Source: Hominenteromicrobium sp964531265
Lineage (GTDB): Bacteria > Bacillota > Clostridia > Oscillospirales > Acutalibacteraceae
Assembly (NCBI GenBank): GCA_964531265.1
Contig: CAZHDW010000001.1
Span: forward strand, 1-64,000
Reading direction: 5' to 3'
DNA length: 64,000 nt
Below, piece by piece: positions 15,742 through 23,600 of the stretch (its first letter is position 1; every line of letters starts with the position of its first letter). Below the pieces are notes generated by a model that searched no databases, had not been told where the DNA came from, and saw only the letters and a program-made list of their open reading frames with translations. The translations under genes and the position numbers were made by a program.

Positions 15742-18018
15742 ATGATTCAATATATAATTAAGCGCAACGGAGAACGTGAGAGCTTCGATGCGGAGAAGAT
15801 TAAAAATGCCATATTCAGAGCGAATATTCGCATTGCCACGGAGCGTATCGGCGATGACGAAATGAATGCGCTCGTGAATAAGGTGGTATCTGCCTTTGAC
15901 GGTTGTGAGGAGATTCCGACCGTTGAGCAGATACAGGATGTTGTGGAGGAAAAGCTCATCGATGCGGATTTTGCCAAAACAGCAAAGGCATATATTTTGT
16001 ACCGTGAGGAGCATCGCAGAATACGCGAAATGGACGATGAGCTGATAAGCATCTATCAGGATCTTACCTTCAAGACCGCTCGCGATGCCGACATAAAGCG
16101 TGAAAACGCCAATATAAATGCGGACTCTGCCATGGGTACCATGCTCAAATACGGCTCCGAGGGCGCAAAGAGCTTCTACGATAAATTTGTTATCCCGAAG
16201 GAGATCGCCGAGGCACACGCGAACGGCGATATACACATACATGATAAGGATTTCTACACGCTGACCGAAACCTGCTGCCAGATAGACCTCATAAAGCTTT
16301 TTGACGGCGGCTTCTCCACGGGACACGGCTATCTGCGTGAGCCGAAGGATATACGTAGCTACGCCGCGCTCGCCTGCATAGCTATTCAGGCGAACCAGAA
16401 TGAAATGCACGGCGGCCAGAGCGTACCGAATTTCGACTATGCAATGGCGCTCGGTGTCAAGAAGTCCTTCCGCAAGGCATATTTCAACTCAATGATTCAG
16501 TTCATCGAGGTTAAGGAGGCAGTGGCACACGATGAGGCCGAGTCTCTTGTAAATGAGCTCAGGGCGGCTGTCGGTGACGACGTGACAATGGACTCCTGCA
16601 AGGCATATGCTAAGAAGGCAGAGGGCTTCCTTACAGAAAAAAATATATCAGCTGACGATGCAGAGGCTGCTGCCGAATATGCTGAAAAGGCCGCACTTCG
16701 CGATACGGACAAGGCCACATATCAGGCTATGGAGGCACTTGTACATAATCTCAATACGATGAATTCCCGTGCGGGCGCACAGGTGCCGTTCAGCTCTCTG
16801 AACTACGGCACGGATACCTCTGCCGAGGGCAGAATGGCCATACGCAATCTCCTGCTCTGCACGGAGGCCGGACTTGGCGATGGCGAAACACCCATATTCC
16901 CTGTGCAGATATTCAAGGTCAAGGAGGGCGTCAACTACAATGAGGGCGACCCGAACTACGACCTCTTCAAGCTGGCCATGCGCTGCTCCGCAAAGAGACT
17001 CTTCCCGAATTTCAGCTTCCTCGATGCACCCTTCAATCTGCAATACTACAAAAAGGGTGACTATAACAGCGAGGTGGCCTATATGGGCTGCCGTACCCGT
17101 GTTATGGGCAATACCTATGACCCGAGCAGGGAGGTCACCTGTGGCAGAGGAAACCTGAGCTTTACCTCTATAAATCTCCCGAGACTCGGCATAGAGGCTC
17201 ACGGTGATATAGATAAGTTCTATGAGCTGCTGGATGACAGAATGAAGCTTGCCGAGGAGCAGCTCATGCACAGATTCAAGATCCAGTGCGGCAGAAGAGC
17301 ATATAACTACCCGTTCCTCATGGGACAGGGCGTTTGGATAGATTCCGAAAACCTGAATCCGCAGGATTCCGTCGCGGAGGTATTGAAGCACGGCACACTG
17401 AGTATCGGCTTTATCGGACTTGCGGAAACGCTTAAGGCGTTGACAGGCAAGCACCACGGCGAAAGCGAGGAGAGCTGGAAGCTCGGCTATGAGATAATTT
17501 CTCATATGCGCGAGGTGCTCGACAAAAAGGCGGAGTCCACCGGGCTCAACTGGAGTCTGCTGGCCACACCTGCCGAGGGACTTTCCGGCAGATTCCTCAG
17601 AATCGACCGCGAAAAGTACGGCGTTATCGAGGGTGTTACCGACAGGGAATACTACACAAACTCCTTCCATGTGCCGGTATATTACGGTATCAGCGCATAC
17701 AAGAAGATAATGAAGGAGGCGCCGTTCCACGAGCTCACCAATGCCGGACACATCAGCTATGTTGAGCTTGATGGCGATACCTGCAAGAACATCGATGCCT
17801 TTGAAAGTGTTATACGCTGCATGAAGGAGGCCGGAATAGGCTATGGCTCGGTGAACCACCCGGTTGACCGTGACCCCGTATGCGGCTTCAACGGAATAAT
17901 CGACGATGTCTGCCCGCGCTGCGGAAGACATGCCGGAGAGGGCGTACCGCTCGAAAGGCTGATAGAGCTTAAGAAGAGATATCACGATGTTCCGGACTAT
18001 TCACATCTGATTCATTGA
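15742..18018 (+). CDS. nrdD: anaerobic ribonucleoside-triphosphate reductase, main chain lacking the glycyl-radical tail
   Basis: A 758-residue class III ribonucleotide reductase that makes deoxynucleotides from NTPs under anoxia. The N-terminus is an ATP-cone (IKRNGERESFDAEKIKNAI, about residues 1-90) for allosteric control. The barrel includes HIHDKDFY, GAQVPFSSLNYGTD and SIGFIGLAE. The C-terminus has the zinc-site segment NHPVDRDPVCGFNG...CPRCGR and then simply stops at YSHLIH. The glycyl-radical motif RITGYL that normally follows is absent; it is encoded by the next gene, 13 nt downstream. Start codon context is GAAAGGATAATCAGAGATG. It is preceded by an NrdR box and a consensus promoter. 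Confidence 0.96.
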   Translation: MIQYIIKRNGERESFDAEKIKNAIFRANIRIATERIGDDEMNALVNKVVSAFDGCEEIPTVEQIQDVVEEKLIDADFAKTAKAYILYREEHRRIREMDDELISIYQDLTFKTARDADIKRENANINADSAMGTMLKYGSEGAKSFYDKFVIPKEIAEAHANGDIHIHDKDFYTLTETCCQIDLIKLFDGGFSTGHGYLREPKDIRSYAALACIAIQANQNEMHGGQSVPNFDYAMALGVKKSFRKAYFNSMIQFIEVKEAVAHDEAESLVNELRAAVGDDVTMDSCKAYAKKAEGFLTEKNISADDAEAAAEYAEKAALRDTDKATYQAMEALVHNLNTMNSRAGAQVPFSSLNYGTDTSAEGRMAIRNLLLCTEAGLGDGETPIFPVQIFKVKEGVNYNEGDPNYDLFKLAMRCSAKRLFPNFSFLDAPFNLQYYKKGDYNSEVAYMGCRTRVMGNTYDPSREVTCGRGNLSFTSINLPRLGIEAHGDIDKFYELLDDRMKLAEEQLMHRFKIQCGRRAYNYPFLMGQGVWIDSENLNPQDSVAEVLKHGTLSIGFIGLAETLKALTGKHHGESEESWKLGYEIISHMREVLDKKAESTGLNWSLLATPAEGLSGRFLRIDREKYGVIEGVTDREYYTNSFHVPVYYGISAYKKIMKEAPFHELTNAGHISYVELDGDTCKNIDAFESVIRCMKEAGIGYGSVNHPVDRDPVCGFNGIIDDVCPRCGRHAGEGVPLERLIELKKRYHDVPDYSHLIH

Positions 18019-18031
18019 TAGGAGGGCTATT

Positions 18032-18193
18032 ATGTCACAGAATAACAATGTTGAAAAGAAAACAGTGCTTGTCGGCGAGGGACGCGATTTTGAAAGAATC
18101 CGCCGCATAACCGGATATCTGGTAGGTACGACTGACCGTTGGAATAACGCGAAGCGTGCCGAAGAGAGGGACAGAGTAAAGCACAGCCTCTAA
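18032..18193 (+). CDS. detached glycyl-radical subunit of NrdD (53 aa)
   Basis: A tiny gene that begins MSQNNNVEKKTVL and contains FERIRRITGYLVGTTDRW followed by NNAKRAEERDRVKH. This is the C-terminal glycyl-radical segment of anaerobic ribonucleotide reductase; the glycine in RITGYL would carry the radical installed by NrdG. It has its own strong ribosome site (GGAGGG, 18021-18026) and ATG after the TGA of nrdD, and is not in the same frame by a single slip: the 13-nt gap has two stops (TGATAG) and a proper Shine-Dalgarno, and the first dozen residues look like a real N-terminus. It probably docks in trans on the main chain, like the GrcA/YfiD spare part of pyruvate formate-lyase. A terminator follows 28 nt downstream. 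Confidence 0.92.
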   Translation: MSQNNNVEKKTVLVGEGRDFERIRRITGYLVGTTDRWNNAKRAEERDRVKHSL

Positions 18194-18221
18194 TAATATT
18201 AATATTTTGCGTATTGCTTTT

Positions 18222-18259
18222 CAGTCCTCCTGCGGTCAATTGCGGGAGGACTGTTTTTT
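18222..18259 (+). terminator. intrinsic terminator of the nrdD unit
   Basis: A 12-bp stem (CAGTCCTCCTGC / GCGGGAGGACTG, one G-U) with an 8-nt loop and TTTTTT. Confidence 0.93.
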
Positions 18260-18350
18260 GTTTGTGTCTTGTCGGCGCGGCGACGCGGCTTTTGAGTATT
18301 CTGTAAAATACAGCAGGGGGAAATATGTAGTAAAATCAGCGAAAAATGAG

Positions 18351-18379
18351 TTGTTTTCAAGCAGAAACCGTGCTATAAT
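18351..18379 (+). promoter_or_regulatory. promoter of the GT4 glycosyltransferase
   Basis: TTGTTT, 17-nt spacer, TATAAT (18374-18379). The implied transcription start near 18386 leaves the chosen ATG at 18451 but only barely an upstream in-frame ATG at 18391. Confidence 0.6.
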
Positions 18380-18450
18380 TACTTGGCATAATGAAAAAGT
18401 ATTTTTATCACGAAATAAATCGAAAATTGTGGGAGGTGGAGCATAGAATA

Positions 18451-19536
18451 ATGAGCAAAATCTTAATCATAACAAATCATTCTTATATGTTCTACCGTTT
18501 TCGTCTTGAACTGATACAGGAGCTTATGAAGGAGCATGAGGTCGTTCTGAGTATGCCATTTGTAGGGCATGAGGAGGACTTTCAGGCTCTGGGGATAAGA
18601 TGCATAAATACTGTCATGGACAGAAGGGGCACGCGCATCAAATCAGAGCTGGATCTCTTTTGCAGCTATTACAGGATGATAAAGGATGAGCACCCGGATC
18701 TCGTCGTAACGTACTCCATAAAGCCGAATATATACGCCGGAATGGTGTGCAGAATGCTTGGAATACGCTATTGCGTCAATGTTCAGGGCCTCGGTACGGC
18801 ATTCCAGGAGGAGCGTATGGCGCGTTTTGTTACCGTTCTGTACAAGGTTGCCCTAAGAAAGGCCGGAACAGTATTTTTCGAGAACCGCGGCAATGCGCAG
18901 GAGTTTTTGAAGCGCAGGATAATTCCGGAGAAAAAGCAGGTGGTGCTTGCCGGTGCCGGCATCAATCTGGACAGATACATGCTCAGCCCGTATCCGGATA
19001 ACGATATTACGCATTTTCTGTATCTCGGAAGAATAATGCGTGAAAAGGGCGTAGATGAGCTGTTTGAGGCCGCAGAAAGGCTTCATACCGAGGATAAGAG
19101 TTTTGTGATCGATCTGGTTGGTTTCTTCGAGGATGAGTATGGCGAGCGCGTAAAAGAGCTTGAGAGCCGCGGAATCGTGAAGTTTCATGGCTTCCAGCAG
19201 GAGCCGAGACCGTTCTATGCCGATGCCGACTGTGTGGTGCTGCCCAGCTACCATGAGGGAATGAGCAATGTGCTCCTGGAGGCTGCCTCCATGGGCAGAC
19301 CGATAATAACCAGCAGGATCTATGGCTGTATGGAGGCCGTTGTCGAGGGTGAAAGCGGCTACCTTTGCACGGTCAAGGATGCGGATAGTCTGTACGACGC
19401 GATGAAGACGTTTTTGGCGCTTCCGCGTGAAGAGCGCGAGGCAATGGGTAAGCGCAGCAGAGAGCATGCTGAAAAGACATTTGAGAAGGGCAAGGTTGTG
19501 ACTGAAACCATTCAGGTATTGAATTTGCAGGGATAA
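18451..19536 (+). CDS. GT4-family glycosyltransferase
   Basis: A 361-residue GT-B fold enzyme that transfers a sugar from a nucleotide donor, probably in surface polysaccharide assembly on the inner membrane face. The N-terminal acceptor domain begins with KILIITNHSYMFYRFR and has TYSIKPNIYAG and the LGIRYCVNVQGLG stretch. The C-terminal donor domain has FLYLGRIMREKGVDEL, LPSYHEGMSNVLLEAASMGRP (the EX7E-type donor motif) and DSLYDAM. This pattern is close to CapM/EpsD-like and PglA-like enzymes. The start is placed at MSKILII, where the fold begins, with GGAGGTGGAG upstream. It has its own promoter and terminator, so it is a separate unit from the kinase cluster that follows. Confidence 0.85.
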   Translation: MSKILIITNHSYMFYRFRLELIQELMKEHEVVLSMPFVGHEEDFQALGIRCINTVMDRRGTRIKSELDLFCSYYRMIKDEHPDLVVTYSIKPNIYAGMVCRMLGIRYCVNVQGLGTAFQEERMARFVTVLYKVALRKAGTVFFENRGNAQEFLKRRIIPEKKQVVLAGAGINLDRYMLSPYPDNDITHFLYLGRIMREKGVDELFEAAERLHTEDKSFVIDLVGFFEDEYGERVKELESRGIVKFHGFQQEPRPFYADADCVVLPSYHEGMSNVLLEAASMGRPIITSRIYGCMEAVVEGESGYLCTVKDADSLYDAMKTFLALPREEREAMGKRSREHAEKTFEKGKVVTETIQVLNLQG

Positions 19537-19543
19537 TATTGCG

Positions 19544-19577
19544 GCAGGGTCGGATAGGTGTTTCGGCTCTGCTTTTT
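19544..19577 (+). terminator. terminator after the GT4 gene
   Basis: Stem GCAGGGTCG / CGGCTCTGC (two G-U pairs) with a 16-nt loop and TTTTT, starting 8 nt past the stop codon. Confidence 0.65.
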
Positions 19578-19630
19578 ATATTTTAGATAAGCAGCCGCGC
19601 CCAAAAATATCAAGTAGGGCTCCGTATAAA

Positions 19631-19659
19631 TTGACACGATTTATTGAGAATGATATACT
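19631..19659 (+). promoter_or_regulatory. sigma-A promoter of the ABC/capsule-kinase operon
   Basis: Perfect TTGACA, 17-nt spacer, TATACT. Confidence 0.8.
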
Positions 19660-19728
19660 TATAATGGATAATAGGCGTTTTATGCCATTGCGATGTTTAG
19701 GGCAAGAAAAAAGGGATTGAACAGAAAG

Positions 19729-21438
19729 ATGATTAAATTTTACCGGTGGGTAAAGAAACGAATTCAAAATGGGCGTGCGCGTGAAATATTGCAGGAGAGC
19801 CGTTGGATAGCCGAGTATATTCTCAGGTACCGTGGCTCCGTGCTGATACATGTTCTGCTCGGCATGATCTCAATAATAATGACGCTTGGCAGCAGCATCG
19901 CAAGCAAGTTCCTGATAGATGCAGTCATCGGCTATAACAGCGGCACGATAGGTGCGGCTGCCGCCGCGATGATCGGTATGCGCCTTGGCAGCATAGCCAT
20001 GCGCGCCGCGTCTTCAAGGATCAGCGCGGTGCTTAATATCCGCATACAGAACGAGGTGCGCGAAGATATATACGGACGTATACTCAAAACAGATTGGCAG
20101 TCGCTTGATAAATTCAAAAGCGGCGATCTGCTCAGCCGCATCGGCAGCGATGCCGATGCTGTCTCCGGCGGCATAACGGGCTTTGTCCCGTCGCTTGTTT
20201 CGAATATAGTTCAGCTTATCGGCTCGTTTTGCATAATGCTCTACTATGACCCGATAATGGCGTTGCTGGCGCTTGTCGGTGTGCCGCTAACGGCCGGATG
20301 CTCTGTTTTCCTTGTGCGCAGAATGCGCAGGCATAACAGGGAAATGAAGGAGGCCTACTCCGATGTCCTCTCATATCAGCAGGACAGCTTTCAGAATATA
20401 ACCTCCATAAAGGCCTTTGGCGCGGTGAAGGACTTCATCGGCGGAATGTCCCGTGAACAGGACAAATACCGCGAAAAGTATCTTGATTACAGCAAATTTT
20501 CCGTATGGGCATCCGCGCTTATGAGCTTGCTCAGTCTGCTTGCGTATGCACTGTGCTTCGGCTGGGGCGTTTACAGACTGTGGATGGGCGGAATAAGCTA
20601 TGGCGACATGACGATGTTCATGCAGCTTTCCTCCCTGCTCGGCTCCGCCTTTTCCGCTGTGATAGGTCTTGTGCCGAGTTGGATATCCGTAACGACCTCC
20701 GCAGGGCGCATAATGGCTGTGGTGGAGCTGCCGGAGGAGCGCGCGGAGGACATACCGGAGCTTGCCGACGAGCAGGAGCTTACTCTGGAGCTCAGGAATA
20801 TCAGCTTTAATTATGACGGCGGCGCTCCGCTGCTGAGTGGGATAAATATGACGGTTGAGCCGGGCGAGCTTATAGCCCTGACGGGGCCTTCGGGAGAGGG
20901 CAAGACCACGCTGCTCAGAATACTTCTCGGGCTTGTTGAGCCGAGCGGCGGCAGTGCTGAGCTGACAGGAAAAAAGGGAAAATACGCCGTGGGCGCTTCG
21001 ACCAGAGCGGCGTTCAGCTATGTTCCGCAGGGCAGTCAGCTGTTTTCGGGCACTGTGGCTGAGAATCTGCGTATAAGCGCACCGAATGCGACTGATGAAG
21101 AGCTCATGGCGGCTCTTAAGGCCGCATGCGCTTATGACTTTGTCATGGCCCTGCCGAACGGCCTTGAGCATGTGATCGGCGGACGCGATAAACACCTCAG
21201 CGAGGGTCAGGCACAGCGTATCACAATAGCGAGAGCGCTGCTTAAGAAAGCTCCAATACTTCTTCTGGATGAGGCCACCTCGGCGCTCGATACCGAAACG
21301 GAAAAAGAGCTTTTGAAAGGACTTATGGGCAGCAAAATGATAAAGAGCTGCATACTTGTCACGCACAGACCTGCCGGTAAGGCACTGTGCAGCAGGAGCT
21401 ACCATATGTCTAACGGCAGTCTTCGGGAGGTTGAATAA
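19729..21438 (+). CDS. ABC exporter, fused membrane and ATPase domains
   Basis: A protein of about 569 residues with an N-terminal six-helix exporter domain (about 1-310; typical coupling segments such as LDKFKSGDLLSRIGSD) and a C-terminal ATPase. It shows Walker A GPSGEGKTT, signature LSEGQAQR, Walker B ILLLDEATSALD and H-loop LVTHR. The order and a homodimeric half-transporter layout fit the type IV (lipid, peptide or bacteriocin) exporters; there is no peptidase C39 domain. The ATG at 19729 has AAGGGA upstream; an in-frame ATG at 19693 would add 12 basic residues and lacks a site. The stop overlaps the S26-like peptidase gene by one base, hinting that a precursor peptide or lipid-linked product is both exported and processed. 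Confidence 0.88.
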   Translation: MIKFYRWVKKRIQNGRAREILQESRWIAEYILRYRGSVLIHVLLGMISIIMTLGSSIASKFLIDAVIGYNSGTIGAAAAAMIGMRLGSIAMRAASSRISAVLNIRIQNEVREDIYGRILKTDWQSLDKFKSGDLLSRIGSDADAVSGGITGFVPSLVSNIVQLIGSFCIMLYYDPIMALLALVGVPLTAGCSVFLVRRMRRHNREMKEAYSDVLSYQQDSFQNITSIKAFGAVKDFIGGMSREQDKYREKYLDYSKFSVWASALMSLLSLLAYALCFGWGVYRLWMGGISYGDMTMFMQLSSLLGSAFSAVIGLVPSWISVTTSAGRIMAVVELPEERAEDIPELADEQELTLELRNISFNYDGGAPLLSGINMTVEPGELIALTGPSGEGKTTLLRILLGLVEPSGGSAELTGKKGKYAVGASTRAAFSYVPQGSQLFSGTVAENLRISAPNATDEELMAALKAACAYDFVMALPNGLEHVIGGRDKHLSEGQAQRITIARALLKKAPILLLDEATSALDTETEKELLKGLMGSKMIKSCILVTHRPAGKALCSRSYHMSNGSLREVE

Positions 21439-21905
21439 TGGAGCGTAATGTCCATGTAGTTGACCCGGAGGTGCTCATAGAGGAATACCGTGCTCTGCTG
21501 AATGAAGATGGCGTGCAGTCACTGCCGCTTGTTGTCAGCGGCAGCAGCATGAGTCCGTTTTTGGTGCATGGCCGGGATACTGTGTATCTCTCAAAAACGC
21601 CCGAGCACATCGGGGTAGGGGATATTTTGCTGTATCGCCGCGACAGCGGAATGTACGTCCTGCACAGGGTTGTGGGCATCAATGGCGATGAGCTTTCGCT
21701 GCTTGGGGATGCCCAGATACATATTGAAAACGGAATACGCAGAGATCAGGTCATCGCTGTGGCTTCGGCCGCTGTTCGAAAGGGAAGGCACATCGCCGCA
21801 GGTGACCCGTGCTGGGACTTTTTCGAGAAGCTCTGGCCGCGTATGGTGGGGCTTCGCAGTTTGCTTTTGAAAATATTGAGCGCGTTTTCGAAATTCAGGG
21901 CCTGA
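21438..21905 (+). CDS. S24/S26-type peptidase (signal-peptidase-like)
   Basis: A 155-residue protein with the S26 nucleophile motif VVSGSSMSPFL near residue 33 and the VGDILLYRRDSGMYVLHRVVG strand pair, where a histidine stands in the position used by ER/archaeal-type signal peptidases. No lysine dyad of the bacterial LepB type is obvious. A hydrophobic C-terminal stretch (MVGLRSLLLKILSAF) may associate with the membrane. It lies in one operon with the ABC exporter (one-base overlap) and CpsB. In Clostridia similar small S24/S26 proteins accompany ABC exporters and nucleotidyltransferase-fold proteins in peptide or polysaccharide clusters. Its substrate is unknown. Confidence 0.7.
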   Translation: MERNVHVVDPEVLIEEYRALLNEDGVQSLPLVVSGSSMSPFLVHGRDTVYLSKTPEHIGVGDILLYRRDSGMYVLHRVVGINGDELSLLGDAQIHIENGIRRDQVIAVASAAVRKGRHIAAGDPCWDFFEKLWPRMVGLRSLLLKILSAFSKFRA

Positions 21906-21935
21906 ATACGAACGCGCAGCGAGTTTGGAGGAGCT

Positions 21936-22685
21936 ATGATCGATATCCATGCACATATTTTACCAGATATAGATGATGGCTCAGCCGATATGAAGGCTTC
22001 ACTGGAAATGGCTGCCATGGCCGTTGAAAGCGGAGTGCAGGTTCTTGCCGCTACACCGCACAGTGCGGTGCACAGCAGCAGGAAAAACCTGTGGGACGCT
22101 GACCTGAAAAGCCGAATTTTGCAGCTTAGAGCTGAGCTTGAAAGGGCGGAGATACCGCTGAAAATAGTTCCCGGCATGGAGATATACGGTACTGAGGAGG
22201 TACCGGAGCTGCTGAAACAGGGAAGACTTGTCGGGCTGAATCTGTCCCGCTATCCGCTTGTTGAATTTGCTTTTTACAATTATGCGGCGCAGGCCACCGA
22301 CATACTTGAGGAGATAATAAAGAACGGGATGACACCGGTGGTGGCACATCCCGAAAGATATGATTATGTGAAGAACGATCCGAGCCTGCTGAATATCTGG
22401 GTGAAAATGGGCTGTTTGCTGCAGGTGAATAAGGGCAGCCTGCTCGGAAATTTCGGCAGGAGCGAATATTACCTTTCTATGGAATTGATAGAGCGCGGCT
22501 TCGCCTGTGCTGTTGCAAGCGATGCGCACTCTCCGGAAGTGAGAACAACGTGGATGGGGGATGTGAAACGCCTTATATCGGAGGAGTTTTCGGAGCAGAC
22601 AGCGGTGAGACTGCTGTATACCAATCCACTCAGAATATTGAAAAACGAGTCCCTGCAAATGCAGGAGCCTTATTGGTTTAGATAA
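21936..22685 (+). CDS. CpsB/YwqE-type manganese-dependent protein-tyrosine phosphatase
   Basis: A 249-residue PHP-fold enzyme that removes phosphate from tyrosine residues of the capsule-assembly kinases. Metal-binding signatures are complete: DIHAHILPDIDDGS at the N-terminus, ATPHSAVHS, GMEIYGTEEV, VAHPERYDYV and ASDAHSPEVR. A GGAGGAG site is 5 nt before the ATG. It stands upstream of two tyrosine kinases with tyrosine-rich tails (23601-26491), its evident partners, and completes the kinase/phosphatase cycle that controls polysaccharide chain length and export. Confidence 0.92.
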   Translation: MIDIHAHILPDIDDGSADMKASLEMAAMAVESGVQVLAATPHSAVHSSRKNLWDADLKSRILQLRAELERAEIPLKIVPGMEIYGTEEVPELLKQGRLVGLNLSRYPLVEFAFYNYAAQATDILEEIIKNGMTPVVAHPERYDYVKNDPSLLNIWVKMGCLLQVNKGSLLGNFGRSEYYLSMELIERGFACAVASDAHSPEVRTTWMGDVKRLISEEFSEQTAVRLLYTNPLRILKNESLQMQEPYWFR

Positions 22686-22698
22686 TGGAGGTAACGGT

Positions 22699-23598
22699 GT
22701 GAAAAAGAGCAAAAATGTGTGGGTATTACTTGCTGTTTTACTTTGCACGGCGGCAACGGCGGCCTATGCCTTTGTATTTGTGCTGTGGGATGACAGAACT
22801 CCGCCGGTGATCACTATGGATGCCGAGGTGCTGGAGGTCTCCGTATCCGCGGATGACAATGTGCTGAAAAGCGGTGTCACAGCCAGGGATAATGCCGACG
22901 GCGATGTGACCGATTCAATACTGATAGAGGGCATAACGGGTCTTAATTCCAGTCGTGAGGCCACCATTACCTATGCGGCGTTTGACAGCTCCGGCAATGT
23001 TGCAAGGCGGTCGAGAACCGTAAAATATACGGATTACACCTCTCCGCTGTTTGGGCAGAAGGGCTCGCTGACGTTTTCCACAAGCGCATCCGCCAATATC
23101 CTGAACAGCATGACGGCGGTGGATGTTCTGGACGGCGATATAAGCGACAGGATAAAGGCAACGCTTGTCAGCGAAACGGGCGGCCTCGGCTACACCGGCC
23201 TGCACATGGTGGAATTCCGTGTTACAAACAGCATGGGCGATACTCAGTATATAACATTGCCGGTCGAGGTGTATGAAAACGGCGCATATAATGCTACGGT
23301 CGAGCTGACCGATTACCTGATATATCTGAAGCCGGGCGAGAAATTCGACCCGAAGGAATATCTGGACAGCATGTCGGTCGGCAGCAGCAATTACTCTCTT
23401 ACAAGAAATACGGCAAATACACATGTATATGTCAACAGCCACGCCACCCCCTCGGATTCCGATGTTCGTGCAATATATGTCGATATCGATAGCTCCGTGG
23501 ACACCTCGGTGCCGGGAGTTTATTCGGTGCTGTATAAGGCGAAGTACGAGGATATGTATACCGGCTGTGCACGCTTGAACGTTGTTGTGGAGGAATAA
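22699..23598 (+). CDS. membrane-anchored Ig-like (DUF5011-type) surface protein
   Basis: A 299-residue protein starting at GTG behind GGAGG. One N-terminal membrane segment (VWVLLAVLLCTAATAAYAFVFVLW) puts the rest outside. Two tandem beta-sandwich repeats begin with RTPPVITM and share DNADGDVTDS/DVLDGDISDR, the pattern of HYR/DUF5011 bacterial Ig-like domains (about residues 35-115 and 117-195). A third, less clear beta region follows up to residue 299. The gene lies between cpsB and the first kinase and is almost contiguous with both (13-nt and 2-nt gaps), so it is probably a structural partner of the polysaccharide assembly machine; no enzyme motif is seen. Confidence 0.7.
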   Translation: MKKSKNVWVLLAVLLCTAATAAYAFVFVLWDDRTPPVITMDAEVLEVSVSADDNVLKSGVTARDNADGDVTDSILIEGITGLNSSREATITYAAFDSSGNVARRSRTVKYTDYTSPLFGQKGSLTFSTSASANILNSMTAVDVLDGDISDRIKATLVSETGGLGYTGLHMVEFRVTNSMGDTQYITLPVEVYENGAYNATVELTDYLIYLKPGEKFDPKEYLDSMSVGSSNYSLTRNTANTHVYVNSHATPSDSDVRAIYVDIDSSVDTSVPGVYSVLYKAKYEDMYTGCARLNVVVEE

Positions 23599-23600
23599 GC

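Noticed and set aside
16648..17985. A 445-codon minus-strand frame opposite nrdD
   Set aside because: Fully contained in the well-supported nrdD gene and without initiation signals.
18005..18035. nrdD interrupted by a sequencing frameshift
   Set aside because: The 13-nt gap holds two stops and a well-spaced GGAGGG before an ATG, and the small product has a sensible N-terminus, so a true separate gene is the better reading; an assembly check is still listed.
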